From assembly GCA_963626085.1 (NCBI GenBank), contig CAVFVJ010000015.1, positions 1 to 64,000 of the forward strand: DNA of 64,000 bases, given 5' to 3'. Positions 51,568 to 60,932 of the stretch are shown here, piece after piece (position 1 is the first letter of the stretch; every line of letters starts with the position of its first letter). The position numbers and the translations under genes are program-made. This stretch comes from Colivivens sp963626085 (lineage in GTDB: Bacteria > Bacteroidota > Bacteroidia > Bacteroidales > Bacteroidaceae). Under the pieces are notes generated by a model. The model saw nothing but the letters and a program-made list of their open reading frames with translations, was not told the origin of the DNA and did not search any database.

Positions 51568-52312
51568 ATGGGCGACCATGGCATTGCTATCGCTCTGTAT
51601 CCCACACGCATCGGCACAGCAGGACGTTTTAGTCCAACCTGTCCCGATTGATACAGTCCGACCAACGCAATATATTGGGGAGATTCTTGAACGGAAGGAT
51701 TTGGAATGGTTTCAGGGATTCACTGTGTCTGCCGACATATTCGGTCCTGTCTTATATGTCTTCTCCGACTACGGGAATGCCGAGGGAGCGTTGCGACTGA
51801 ACCTCAAGAACACGTATTTCCCTGTGGTTGAGGTGGGATACGGCAAGTGTGAGACAACGGACGACAATACCCATATCAGCTACAAGTCTGCAGCCCCTTA
51901 TTTCAGAGTCGGTATTGACATCAACATACTAAAGAACAAGTGGCAGGACAACCGTCTGTATGTCGGTGCACGCTACGGTTTCTCCACATTCAACTACGAC
52001 ATGAGTGGTCCTGACATGACCGACCCGGTCTGGCATGGCACTGCTCCCTTCCGCTATGAAGGAATGAAGAGCAACAGTCACTGGGCTGAAATCGTGTTCG
52101 GGGTGCAAGTAAAGATATGGAGCAAATTCCATATGGGATGGAGCGTGAGGTACAAGAAAGCCATGAAAATCGGTCAGGACATGTATGCCAAACCTTATTA
52201 TATACCCGGCTACGGCGCAACAGTTGGCGAATCGTGCTGGGGCGGCACGTACAACCTCATCTTTGACTTGAACTGGGGAAAGAAACAGAAAACGACTGAT
52301 GGGGTCAAATGA
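51527..52312 (+). CDS. DUF6048-family outer-membrane protein
   Basis: About 261 aa with an N-terminal export signal ending near HASAQQ, then a beta-rich protein with alternating aromatic strands (FKHMGWSVRYKKA-like segment near residue 220) that looks like a small outer-membrane barrel. The start is uncertain: ATG at 51527 gives a long basic n-region and overlaps the DUF6452 gene by 41 bp, while ATG at 51578 gives a short signal peptide. The pairing with DUF6452 is the main clue to identity. Confidence 0.7.
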   Translation: MRTSRSFSTELRNKWATMALLSLCIPHASAQQDVLVQPVPIDTVRPTQYIGEILERKDLEWFQGFTVSADIFGPVLYVFSDYGNAEGALRLNLKNTYFPVVEVGYGKCETTDDNTHISYKSAAPYFRVGIDINILKNKWQDNRLYVGARYGFSTFNYDMSGPDMTDPVWHGTAPFRYEGMKSNSHWAEIVFGVQVKIWSKFHMGWSVRYKKAMKIGQDMYAKPYYIPGYGATVGESCWGGTYNLIFDLNWGKKQKTTDGVK

Positions 52313-52343
52313 CAATGGAGAATAAATGCATTAGAGTACGGTT

Positions 52344-52913
52344 ATGACAATTGCGGAACAGATATTATTGGGACTGGCACTGGCGATGGACTGCTTCAGC
52401 GTGAGTTTTGCGTCTGGTCTGATACTTAAACGATACGACCTGCGCACGATGGGGTTGACTGCATTGATGTTCGGACTGTTTCAAGCCGCGATGCCTGCTA
52501 TAGGATGGATGTGTACGGTGGCGTTCGGGGAACTTATCAACCCCGTCGACCACTGGATTGCTTTTGCCCTACTGGCGTTCATAGGTACAAAGATGGTGCT
52601 TGACCAGTTCAAGAAGGAAGGAACAAAAGTGTTTGACCCCACTAAGATGTCCGTCATACTCATAATGTCACTGGCGACGAGCATAGACGCCCTGTCTGTA
52701 GGCATCACCTTCACCTGTTTGGGAATGACGACATTCACAGGAATACTCACTCCTATCCTAATCATAGGACTGTGCTCTGTCGTAATGTCAATCGCAGGTG
52801 GTGTCATCGGTGTGGCACTGGGCAGGAAGTTCAAATTCCCAGCGGAACTGATCGGAGGAATAATACTTATATTAATAGGAATAAAGGTACTGGCAGACCA
52901 CCTGTCTGCTTAG
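52344..52913 (+). CDS. mntP: Manganese efflux pump MntP
   Basis: A 189-aa six-helix membrane protein that exports Mn(II). It shows the two-fold repeat of the family: LGLALAMDCFSVSFASGL in helix 1 and LATSIDALSVGITF in helix 4, each with the conserved Asp. It follows the DUF6048 gene by 31 bp, too short a gap for a yybP-ykoY manganese riboswitch. ApbE follows after 32 bp. Confidence 0.93.
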   Translation: MTIAEQILLGLALAMDCFSVSFASGLILKRYDLRTMGLTALMFGLFQAAMPAIGWMCTVAFGELINPVDHWIAFALLAFIGTKMVLDQFKKEGTKVFDPTKMSVILIMSLATSIDALSVGITFTCLGMTTFTGILTPILIIGLCSVVMSIAGGVIGVALGRKFKFPAELIGGIILILIGIKVLADHLSA

Positions 52914-52945
52914 ACACCGCAACACATACATTAACACTGGATATC

Positions 52946-54028
52946 ATGAGCATGTTTGGAAGACTGAACGACGAACTTAACAAACAGATGGAGCAGAAGA
53001 GAGAACGAAGGAAACTCAAATGGCCGCACATCGTGCTGCTGCTGTTGCTGATTGCCGGCACTGTATATGTGTCAAAGGACAACAAGAACCACAGTGGCAA
53101 ACAAGACATGGAATATATCACATGCAAGGGAAACGTGTTCGGCACTTATTATCACATAACTTACAACAGCAGTAAAGACTTGCAACAGCAGATAGACTCT
53201 GTACTGACTGCTGTAGACAATTCACTTTCCACCTTCAACCAAAACTCCACCCTTTCTAAAATCAATAGCAACAGAAGCATGGAGACCGACCCAATGCTGC
53301 GGTACGTGTTCACCCTCGCCAAGGAAGTGTCGCGGAATACCTACGGAGCGTTTGACATAACAGTGGCTCCGCTGGTCAATGCATGGGGATTCGGATTCAA
53401 GAACAAGGAGAACGTGACAGATTCACTGATACAGGAAATAAGGAAACACGTAGGATTCACACGGGTACGTCTGGAGAACGATCTGATGGTGAAAGCGGAC
53501 TCTGCAATGATGCTCGATTTCAGTGCTATCGCCAAGGGATATGGTGTGGATGCGGTTGGAATCTGCCTCGAACAGTGTGGAGTACACGACTACATGGTGG
53601 AAATAGGCGGTGAAATACGGCTGAGGGGACAAAACCCCAAAGGCGAGAACTGGAACATAGGAATCGTGAAACCCGACCCCGACCCTACTGGTACAAACGA
53701 GCAATTGGAGGAGGTTCTGAACATCACAGACATTGCGATGGCGACATCGGGCAATTACCGTAATTTCTATGTAGAGGGAAACAAACGCTACGCCCACACC
53801 ATAGACCCACGTACTGGATACCCTGCACAGCATAGTCTACTGTCAGCTACGGTTCTTGCTGACAATTGTGCAGTTGCCGATGCCTATGCGACCGCCTTCA
53901 TGGTACTTGGAATAGAGAAGGCAAAGGAGGTGCTGGACAAACACCCCGAACTGAAAGCTTACATGATATATACTGACCAGAACGGCAATTATGACACATG
54001 GCACACCAATAACTTCAAAGTAGAGTAA
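52946..54028 (+). CDS. apbE: FAD:protein FMN transferase (ApbE)
   Basis: Attaches FMN through a phosphoester bond to Ser/Thr in D-x-x-[S/T]-G-A-T motifs, as on NqrB and NqrC. The 360-aa protein has one N-terminal membrane anchor (about residues 27-43) and the periplasmic ApbE domain with DFSAIAKGYGVDAVG, HTIDPRTGYPAQHS and DNCAVADAYATAFMV. I chose the ATG at 52946; the frame is open earlier only where it overlaps mntP. It is the natural partner of the nqr operon at 418-6290. Confidence 0.94.
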   Translation: MSMFGRLNDELNKQMEQKRERRKLKWPHIVLLLLLIAGTVYVSKDNKNHSGKQDMEYITCKGNVFGTYYHITYNSSKDLQQQIDSVLTAVDNSLSTFNQNSTLSKINSNRSMETDPMLRYVFTLAKEVSRNTYGAFDITVAPLVNAWGFGFKNKENVTDSLIQEIRKHVGFTRVRLENDLMVKADSAMMLDFSAIAKGYGVDAVGICLEQCGVHDYMVEIGGEIRLRGQNPKGENWNIGIVKPDPDPTGTNEQLEEVLNITDIAMATSGNYRNFYVEGNKRYAHTIDPRTGYPAQHSLLSATVLADNCAVADAYATAFMVLGIEKAKEVLDKHPELKAYMIYTDQNGNYDTWHTNNFKVE

Positions 54029-54033
54029 AGAGG

Positions 54034-54723
54034 ATGGAAACAAGTATGTTCGACAAAATGCAGTCACTGCCACTCCTGCAAGGACTGACACTGAAGGAAT
54101 TCAGTGAACTAATCGTAAACCTGAAACTCGACTTTCAGCAGTACGATGAACATGAGGTGATAGTAAATCAGGGAGATCGGTGCTCTGCCCTCACCTACGT
54201 AATTGACGGTACTTTTGAGGCGGAGTACCACGACGAGAAGACTGCGTTCATCCTGTCCGAACAGTCGGAAGAACAACCGCACCTCATCGAAGCGTACAAC
54301 CTGTTCGGAGTGAAACGCTCGTATGAACGTACATACTCGTTCGTCACCAAAGGACACACGTTCACCATTTCACGCGACTTCTTCATCAAACGGATGCTGG
54401 AACATGAACTGATACGTGGTAACTATATCAACTATCTCTGTAACAACCTGCGCAAGGCAAAAGACTCACACAAATACGAGAACCCTTCAGACATCGGTAT
54501 GAAGGTGGTAAACGCAATAGCAAGCTACAGCTTGTTTATGAGCGGACAGAAGAACGTGAGGGTTAAGATGAACGACCTCGCACAGATTGTCGACGAGACG
54601 CGACTCAACGTGTCGGGTGTGCTGAACCAATGGGACGAGCTAGGACTCATTGAGCTCCGCAGGTATGGATTCACCATCAAAGATTTCGGGAAGTTGAATG
54701 AACATGTGGTGAGAACAGTGTAA
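54034..54723 (+). CDS. Crp/Fnr-family transcriptional regulator
   Basis: A 229-aa protein with an N-terminal cyclic-nucleotide-binding-like beta-roll (about residues 10-110) and a C-terminal winged helix (MNDLAQIVDETRLNVSGVLNQW). It lacks the N-terminal cysteine cluster of FNR, so it is not an oxygen sensor of that type. An AGAGG ribosome-binding-like motif lies at the end of apbE, and either ATG 54034 or 54046 could be the start. It ends the operon and may control it. Confidence 0.88.
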   Translation: METSMFDKMQSLPLLQGLTLKEFSELIVNLKLDFQQYDEHEVIVNQGDRCSALTYVIDGTFEAEYHDEKTAFILSEQSEEQPHLIEAYNLFGVKRSYERTYSFVTKGHTFTISRDFFIKRMLEHELIRGNYINYLCNNLRKAKDSHKYENPSDIGMKVVNAIASYSLFMSGQKNVRVKMNDLAQIVDETRLNVSGVLNQWDELGLIELRRYGFTIKDFGKLNEHVVRTV

Positions 54724-54772
54724 TGGAAAATTTATGTGGACTGCACATATAAGCATTGAAAGTAATTGAAGT

Positions 54773-56842
54773 ATGAGCAATATATTCTTTGAGAAATACA
54801 ATACACCGCACAATGCCTTTCCCTTCGACAGACTGAAGATGGAGGATTACGAGCCTGCCATGCGACGTGGTATGGAGATTGAAAAAGAGGAGATGGAACG
54901 ACTGGTGAACAATCCAGAACGACCTACATTCGAGAACACCATTGAAGCGATGGAGACCGCAGGACAATTGTTGGGCGAGGTATCGGGTATTTTCTTTAAC
55001 CTCACTTCCGCAGACACCAACGACGAGATGGACGCTCTTGCAGAGAAGATGTCGCCCATACTGTCTGATCATGCCAACGACATCATGTTTGACCCCAGGC
55101 TATCAAAAAGGGTAAAGGAGGTCTACGATGAGTACCATGACCCTGCAGACAATGGTGTCAAACTCAGCAAACTCACCACGGAACAGAAGGAGCTGCTGAA
55201 AGACACCTATCTGGGATTCGAGCGCAGTGGCTCATATCTCGCAAAGGAGAAGCAAGACAGGCTGAGAGCCATTGACAATGAAATGAGCAAGCTGGACATC
55301 CAGTTCTCACAAAACAAACTGAAGGAAATAAACGCATTCACACTGCATATCACAGATAAGAACGACCTCGACGGACTGCCAGAGAGTGCGGTGGAAGCCG
55401 CTCGTCTAGCTGCCAAGGAGAAGGGCAAGGACGGATGGGTCATAACACTGAAGAGTCCGAGCATGTCACCCTTCATGACGTACAGCAGCCGCAGGGAACT
55501 GCGCAAGCAGGTGTGGACAGCATACAATACCATCTGCACACACGACAACAAATATAACAACAAAGAGGTTGTTAGGAAAATTGTCAACTTATGCCGTGAG
55601 GAGGCGCAGATTATGGGTTATGACAACTATGCAGATTTCGTGTTGGAGCAACGAATGGCTGAGAACTGTAAGAACGTGTACAACCTACTCTACAGGCTCA
55701 TCGAGGCGTACAAGCCTACTGCTATCAAGGAGTATGAGGAGATAAAAGAACTGGCAAAGGAGATGGAAGGACCTGAGTTTGAACTCATGCCGTGGGACAC
55801 TGGCTACTATTCGAATAAACTCCAGGAAAAGCGCTACAACATCAACTCTGAGATGCTTCGCCCTTACCTTGAACTAGACAGAGTGAAACAGGGGGTGTTC
55901 GGACTCGCTACACGACTGTACGGTATCACATTCAGACAGACACACGATATACCCGTATACAACCCCGACGTGGATGTGTTTGAGGTGTATGACAAGGACG
56001 GTTCGTTCCTGGCTCTGCTGTACTGCGACTTCTACCCACGCGATGGCAAGAAATCGGGTGCATGGATGACCAGTTTCAGGGGACAGTATATCGACAAGGA
56101 TGGAGTAAACCACCGTCCGCACGTGTCGCTCGTGATGAACTTCACAAAACCGACGGAGGACAAGCCTGCTCTGCTCACTTTGGGTGAGGTGGAGACGTTC
56201 CTCCACGAGTTCGGACATTCACTTCATGAGATATTCTCCAACTGTAGATACGAGGAATTGAGCGGTACTAACGTGTACTGGGACTTTGTGGAACTCCCTT
56301 CACAGTTCATGGAGAACTTCAGTGTAGAGAAGGAATTTCTGTCTTCCTTCGCCTTTCATTACCAGACAGGAGAACCTCTGCCCGACGAGTATATCAGACG
56401 CATCGTGGAAAGCCGTAACTTCTGCATCGCCATGTCCTGTCTGAGACAGGTGAGCTTCGGACTACTTGACATGGCTTACTACACTTTAGACCATGACTTG
56501 ACGGGAGACATCGAGATATTCGAGAAGGAGGCATGGAAAGAGGCGATTATCACTCCACAGATACCCGGCACTTGCATGTCAGTGCAGTTCTCGCATATCA
56601 TGGCTGGAGGCTACTCCGCTGGATACTACAGTTACAAATGGGCGGAGGTGCTCGATGCCGATGCGTTCTCCGTATTCAAGAAGAACGGACTGTTCGACCG
56701 AAAGACTGCCCAAAGTTTCCGCGACAACATTCTGTCAAGGGGGGCGACAGAGCATCCGATGACTCTCTACAAACGTTTCCGTGGACAGGAGCCAACCATT
56801 GATGCTCTGCTTAAAAGGAACGGTATCAGTTGTGGGAATTAG
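54773..56842 (+). CDS. M3-family metallopeptidase (Dcp/oligopeptidase A-like)
   Basis: A 689-aa zinc peptidase that cleaves peptides, typically removing C-terminal dipeptides (Dcp) or degrading oligopeptides. The zinc motif is FLHEFGHSLHEIF near residue 477 (HExxH). No signal peptide is seen, so it is cytoplasmic, where it could break down imported peptides. Conserved LRQVSFGLLDMAYY and MAGGYSAGYYSYKWAE match the Dcp group. It has no close partner and starts 49 bp after the Crp-family gene. Confidence 0.93.
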   Translation: MSNIFFEKYNTPHNAFPFDRLKMEDYEPAMRRGMEIEKEEMERLVNNPERPTFENTIEAMETAGQLLGEVSGIFFNLTSADTNDEMDALAEKMSPILSDHANDIMFDPRLSKRVKEVYDEYHDPADNGVKLSKLTTEQKELLKDTYLGFERSGSYLAKEKQDRLRAIDNEMSKLDIQFSQNKLKEINAFTLHITDKNDLDGLPESAVEAARLAAKEKGKDGWVITLKSPSMSPFMTYSSRRELRKQVWTAYNTICTHDNKYNNKEVVRKIVNLCREEAQIMGYDNYADFVLEQRMAENCKNVYNLLYRLIEAYKPTAIKEYEEIKELAKEMEGPEFELMPWDTGYYSNKLQEKRYNINSEMLRPYLELDRVKQGVFGLATRLYGITFRQTHDIPVYNPDVDVFEVYDKDGSFLALLYCDFYPRDGKKSGAWMTSFRGQYIDKDGVNHRPHVSLVMNFTKPTEDKPALLTLGEVETFLHEFGHSLHEIFSNCRYEELSGTNVYWDFVELPSQFMENFSVEKEFLSSFAFHYQTGEPLPDEYIRRIVESRNFCIAMSCLRQVSFGLLDMAYYTLDHDLTGDIEIFEKEAWKEAIITPQIPGTCMSVQFSHIMAGGYSAGYYSYKWAEVLDADAFSVFKKNGLFDRKTAQSFRDNILSRGATEHPMTLYKRFRGQEPTIDALLKRNGISCGN

Positions 56843-56890
56843 AATATTGAATCTATAACATAGGTGTTGAATATCATAAACGGAATTTCA

Positions 56891-57343
56891 ATGAAATCAA
56901 GACTCTTGAGACATATAGAAACGGTAATGCTAATATTTGTCTGCATGATGGCAATGTCTTCGTGCGATAATGAGGATGATGTGACGGAGATTTTTAGTGG
57001 TCGTAGGTTCAAGATCACGGGACTCACCTATAACGGGACGAAGAAAATCAGTGAGGTTAGCCAATTCTACGAGGGTAAGAACACATACTACATACTGTTC
57101 AACGCACTCACGTTCACCGGTATATTGCAATCGGGCACAATCATAGAGGGGACATGGAAGGCAGACGGTGACACACGGAGCTTCAGCATGACATTCGGTA
57201 ACGCCACCAGCCTCACTGGAGCTAATGCCATGTGCAACGACGTGTACAATGTACTGCACAATGCCACATCGTACAGTGGTGACAAGAACGTAATAAGGAT
57301 AATAAAGGATAAGGATACATATATCGAACTAAGTTCACAATGA
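56891..57343 (+). CDS. Small lipoprotein of unknown function
   Basis: A 150-aa lipoprotein with lipobox MAMSSC (Cys22) followed by an acidic stretch (DNEDDVTE) that resembles Bacteroidota surface-export signals. The mature part is beta-rich, with FKITGLTYNGTKKIS and ITEGTWKADGDTRSFSM-like segments suggesting a lipocalin-like or immunoglobulin-like sheet, but I cannot name a family. A GTG start at 56864 would add nine residues; the ATG is preferred. It is followed by the dCMP deaminase gene after 3 bp. Confidence 0.75.
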   Translation: MKSRLLRHIETVMLIFVCMMAMSSCDNEDDVTEIFSGRRFKITGLTYNGTKKISEVSQFYEGKNTYYILFNALTFTGILQSGTIIEGTWKADGDTRSFSMTFGNATSLTGANAMCNDVYNVLHNATSYSGDKNVIRIIKDKDTYIELSSQ

Positions 57344-57346
57344 CAA

Positions 57347-57796
57347 ATGGATACTATCATGACTAACGACGAACATAAACAACACCAGCTGGATTTGCGC
57401 TACCTGCGCATGGCTAAGATATGGGCTGAGAACAGCTATTGCAAACGGCGACAAGTGGGTGCCATCGTGGTGAAACACCAAATGATAATAAGTGACGGCT
57501 ACAACGGCACTCCATCGGGCTTTGACAATGTGTGTGAGGAGAACGATGTGACCAAACCGTACGTGCTGCATGCTGAGGCAAATGCCATCACCAAACTTGC
57601 ACGCTCTCACAATTCAAGTGACGGAGCGACTCTTTACGTAACTGCCTCACCTTGTCTGGAGTGTTCCAAACTAATCATTCAGGCTGGTATCAAGCGGGTC
57701 ATCTACGGTGAGGCTTACCGTCTGCAGGACGGTATCGAACTGATGAAACGTGCAGGCATCGAAGTGATACAAATCGACAACAGCCAGAAAGACTGA
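57347..57796 (+). CDS. Deoxycytidylate (dCMP) deaminase
   Basis: Deaminates dCMP to dUMP for thymidylate synthesis. The 149-aa protein has the zinc site HAEANAI (His75, catalytic Glu77) and PCLECSK (Cys103, Cys106), and the N-terminal CKRRQVGAIVVK typical of ComEB/dCMP deaminases. A second ATG four codons in is also possible. It is coupled to the small lipoprotein gene upstream and the S41 protease gene 28 bp downstream. Confidence 0.93.
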   Translation: MDTIMTNDEHKQHQLDLRYLRMAKIWAENSYCKRRQVGAIVVKHQMIISDGYNGTPSGFDNVCEENDVTKPYVLHAEANAITKLARSHNSSDGATLYVTASPCLECSKLIIQAGIKRVIYGEAYRLQDGIELMKRAGIEVIQIDNSQKD

Positions 57797-57824
57797 CACC
57801 TTACTATATATATAACAACAGACT

Positions 57825-59522
57825 ATGAATGTAAATCACACATCCAGATTCGTTCCCATAATCATTGCCGTAAGCGTGGTGATTGGAATCTTCATAGGAA
57901 CGTTCTTTGCAAAGAGGTTTGCAGGCAACCGACTGAACATCATAAATTCATCGTCCAACAAGATTAACGACTTGTTGCATATCATCGATGACCAGTATGT
58001 GGACACTGTCGATATAGCTAAGATAGTTGAAGAATCAATGCCAAAGATACTGGAAGAACTTGACCCTCACAGCACATATATCTCTGCAGAAGCTGCCAAG
58101 ACAGCCAACGATGACCTCGACGGCAGTTTCAGTGGTATCGGAGTCATGTTCGCTGTGAGATCGGATACGGTGTATGTCACCAACATCATCAAGGGCGGAC
58201 CAGCGGAGAAAGTGGGGATGATGGCTGGCGACCGTATCATATCAGTCGATGGAAAACCGTATGTAGGCAAGGATGTGACACAGAAGGAGACGCTCAAACG
58301 ACTGAAAGGCGAGAAGGGTTCAAAAGTAAAACTGGGTGTGGTACGCAGGGGTACTGCCAAACAGTTGTCATTTACTGTCACACGTGGTGACATCCCCGTG
58401 AAAAGTATCGATGCGACATACATGCTCACCGACAGACTTGGATATGTACGTGTGAACAAATTCGGGAAGACCACTTACCCTGAACTGCTCATCGCACTGG
58501 CACAACTCCAACAGGAGGGTTCCAAAGGTATTGTGATTGACTTGCGCGGCAATACAGGCGGATACCTCGACTGTGCCATACAGATGGTCAACGAGTTCCT
58601 GCCTGAGGACAAACTCATCGTATACACCGAAGGGCGCAAGACCAGACGCGAGAACTATTTCAGCGACGGACAGGGTTCATACCAAAAACAACCTATCATA
58701 GTACTCACAGACGAGATTACGGCTAGTGCTGCTGAGATATTCTCTGGAGCGATACAGGATAATGATCGTGGCATCATCGTCGGACGACGCACGTTCGGCA
58801 AAGGACTGGTACAAAAACCTATCACCTTCCCCGACGGAAGTCTCATACATCTTACCGTATCAAGATACTACACTCCATCGGGCAGATGTATTCAGAAACC
58901 GTATGTCAACGGAGAGGACAAAAACTACGAACAAGACATCATCATACGTTACCAGCACGGAGAGTTCTTCAATGAGGACAGTATAAGGCAGACTGGAGAG
59001 GTCTACAGGACCAGCATCGGTAGAAAGGTGTATGGCGGTGGCGGCATCATGCCTGACTACTTCGTAGCAGAGGACACAACCCTCGTTACGACCTACTATC
59101 AAGAGGTAGTGACCAAGGGACTGGTCACACAGTTCGCCTTTGAGTTCACCGACACCAACCGCGCACGTTATACCGGTTACAAGTCGTCTGTCGACATCCT
59201 TAAGCAACTGCGGAAAGACCATGTGATACAACAGTTCATCAACTACTGTGACAACAAGGGAGTCAAACGGCGCAACAACATGATACTGCGCTCACAGAAA
59301 CTGATTGAAAATGCTGTGCACGGCAGTATCATATACAACTTGCTCGACATGAATGAGTACCTGCAGTTTATCAACAAGGATGACGCAACGGTACGACGTG
59401 CCATCGAACTGTTCAACGAAGGACTCACCAAACCCAAATGTCCTGAAAATGGAGAAGAGACAACTAAGACAACAGCTAAGGCAAGTCCATGTTCACTTGT
59501 CGGAGGCAGGCGTGTTGCCTAA
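57825..59522 (+). CDS. C-terminal processing protease (S41, CtpA-like)
   Basis: A 565-aa membrane-anchored serine protease. One N-terminal helix (about residues 10-28) leads to a PDZ domain (about residues 90-185, with GIGVMFAVRSD) and the S41 core. The catalytic Ser301 lies in EITASAAEIF and Lys326 in RTFGKGLVQ, 25 residues apart as in CtpA. The long C-terminal extension after residue 450 is helical. Its last 74 bp overlap the start of the 5-formyl-THF cyclo-ligase gene in another frame. Confidence 0.92.
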   Translation: MNVNHTSRFVPIIIAVSVVIGIFIGTFFAKRFAGNRLNIINSSSNKINDLLHIIDDQYVDTVDIAKIVEESMPKILEELDPHSTYISAEAAKTANDDLDGSFSGIGVMFAVRSDTVYVTNIIKGGPAEKVGMMAGDRIISVDGKPYVGKDVTQKETLKRLKGEKGSKVKLGVVRRGTAKQLSFTVTRGDIPVKSIDATYMLTDRLGYVRVNKFGKTTYPELLIALAQLQQEGSKGIVIDLRGNTGGYLDCAIQMVNEFLPEDKLIVYTEGRKTRRENYFSDGQGSYQKQPIIVLTDEITASAAEIFSGAIQDNDRGIIVGRRTFGKGLVQKPITFPDGSLIHLTVSRYYTPSGRCIQKPYVNGEDKNYEQDIIIRYQHGEFFNEDSIRQTGEVYRTSIGRKVYGGGGIMPDYFVAEDTTLVTTYYQEVVTKGLVTQFAFEFTDTNRARYTGYKSSVDILKQLRKDHVIQQFINYCDNKGVKRRNNMILRSQKLIENAVHGSIIYNLLDMNEYLQFINKDDATVRRAIELFNEGLTKPKCPENGEETTKTTAKASPCSLVGGRRVA

Positions 59523-59982
59523 ACTGGGACGTGACACAATAAGACGACTGGAGAGTCATCCTCTCTTCATGAAAGCACAGAGGGTACTTCTGTTCCACTC
59601 GTTACCAGACGAGGTCGACACGCATTGTCTCATCGAGCGTTACCGCGGCATAAAGACAATAATTCTACCATCAGTCGTAGGTGACCATCTTGAACTCCAC
59701 GAATATAAAGCTGATTCAAACTCAACTATAGGGGCGTTCAACATCATGGAGTCGGAGGGACGACTTGTACCAGAGTTCGAATACCGTGACATTGAACTTG
59801 CCATCATCCCCGGTGTCGCTTTCGACAAAGAAGGAAATCGGTTGGGAAGAGGCAAGGGATACTACGACAGACTGCTTCCACTGCTGCGATGCCACACGAT
59901 TGGGCTTTGCTACCCGTCTCAGATGGTAGAGGAGGTGCCTCACGAAGCACATGACATCAAAGTGGACGAGACTCTGTGGTAA
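59449..59982 (+). CDS. 5-Formyltetrahydrofolate cyclo-ligase
   Basis: Converts 5-formyl-THF to 5,10-methenyl-THF with ATP. The 177-aa protein begins MEKRQLRQQLRQV and has the conserved C-terminal GRGKGYYDRLL and VAFDKEGNRLG just before it, both hallmarks of the family. The start at 59449 lies inside the S41 protease gene, a 74-bp overlap in another frame. The frame is open earlier, but those residues are just out-of-frame protease sequence. Confidence 0.92.
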   Translation: MEKRQLRQQLRQVHVHLSEAGVLPKLGRDTIRRLESHPLFMKAQRVLLFHSLPDEVDTHCLIERYRGIKTIILPSVVGDHLELHEYKADSNSTIGAFNIMESEGRLVPEFEYRDIELAIIPGVAFDKEGNRLGRGKGYYDRLLPLLRCHTIGLCYPSQMVEEVPHEAHDIKVDETLW

Positions 59983-60026
59983 ACTGACTGAACAACAAAA
60001 TTAGAATCTTATACATCACACATACT

Positions 60027-60932
60027 ATGAAACAAAATGCTCATATAGGCTATCTGTTTGGAATGATAGCTGCTGCTCTCTACGGGCTTAACCCTTTGTT
60101 CGCCCTACCGCTCTATGCTGACGGCATGGACGCTTGGTCAGTACTGCTTTGTCGTTACATGCTGTCAATCCCCATGATTGCAGTTATCATGCTGTGGAAG
60201 CGCGAGAACTTCCGTATTACCAGGTCGGAGACTTGGCAACTGGCAGGATTGGGATTTCTAATGGCGATATCATCACTTGGACTGTACATCGCATTCAGCT
60301 TAATGGATGCGGGCATCGCCAGCACCATACTGTTTATATATCCCATACTGACTGCAGTCATCATGGCATTGGTATTCCATGAACATCTACACTGGATAGT
60401 AACGGTCTGTCTGCTTGTAGCCACCGTGGGGATTGTGATTCTATCCAATAACGACGGCACTGCCAACGTGAATATAGAAGGCATATTACTGACAATTCTC
60501 TCTGCCCTCACCTACTCACTCTACTTCATCTTTGTTAAGAAGAGTACACTCACACGTATCACTTCCACTGCCCTTACATTCTACATGATGGTGTTCGGCA
60601 CTTTACTTCTGGCAGTCGGTGTTATGATTAGAGGGGAGTTGAACATGCCACAAGGCTGGGACTGGGGTTACTCGTTCTGTGCCGCCCTCTTCCCTACCGC
60701 CTTCTCCCTCATACTTACAGCAATGGCAATACAGCGCATCGGCCCTACTGAAACAGCCATACTGGGTGCACTCGAACCGACAACTGCAGTCATCATAGGT
60801 ATCACTGTGTTTGGAGAGACACTGTCAGCCAACAGTGTGACTGGCATCTTGCTCATTATCATCGCCGTCACTACTGTGGTTGCCAAGAACAAGATACTTG
60901 CCATGGCACGAAAACTAGGAAAGAGACTCTGA
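60027..60932 (+). CDS. EamA-family (DMT superfamily) transporter
   Basis: A 301-aa inner-membrane carrier with ten hydrophobic helices in two EamA repeats (residues 5-140 and 155-290). Each half ends in a family-like segment such as MDAGIASTILFIYPI and IGPTETAILGALEPTTAV. Such proteins export or import metabolites, but the substrate cannot be predicted. It starts 44 bp after the cyclo-ligase gene. Its last 18 bp overlap the end of the convergent AAA-ATPase gene. Confidence 0.9.
   Translation: MKQNAHIGYLFGMIAAALYGLNPLFALPLYADGMDAWSVLLCRYMLSIPMIAVIMLWKRENFRITRSETWQLAGLGFLMAISSLGLYIAFSLMDAGIASTILFIYPILTAVIMALVFHEHLHWIVTVCLLVATVGIVILSNNDGTANVNIEGILLTILSALTYSLYFIFVKKSTLTRITSTALTFYMMVFGTLLLAVGVMIRGELNMPQGWDWGYSFCAALFPTAFSLILTAMAIQRIGPTETAILGALEPTTAVIIGITVFGETLSANSVTGILLIIIAVTTVVAKNKILAMARKLGKRL

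Noticed and set aside
52313..52343. Manganese riboswitch (yybP-ykoY) before mntP
   Set aside because: The gap is only 31 bp, far too short for that RNA.
54034..54723. FNR-type oxygen sensor
   Set aside because: The Crp-family protein lacks the cysteine cluster that binds the [4Fe-4S] centre.
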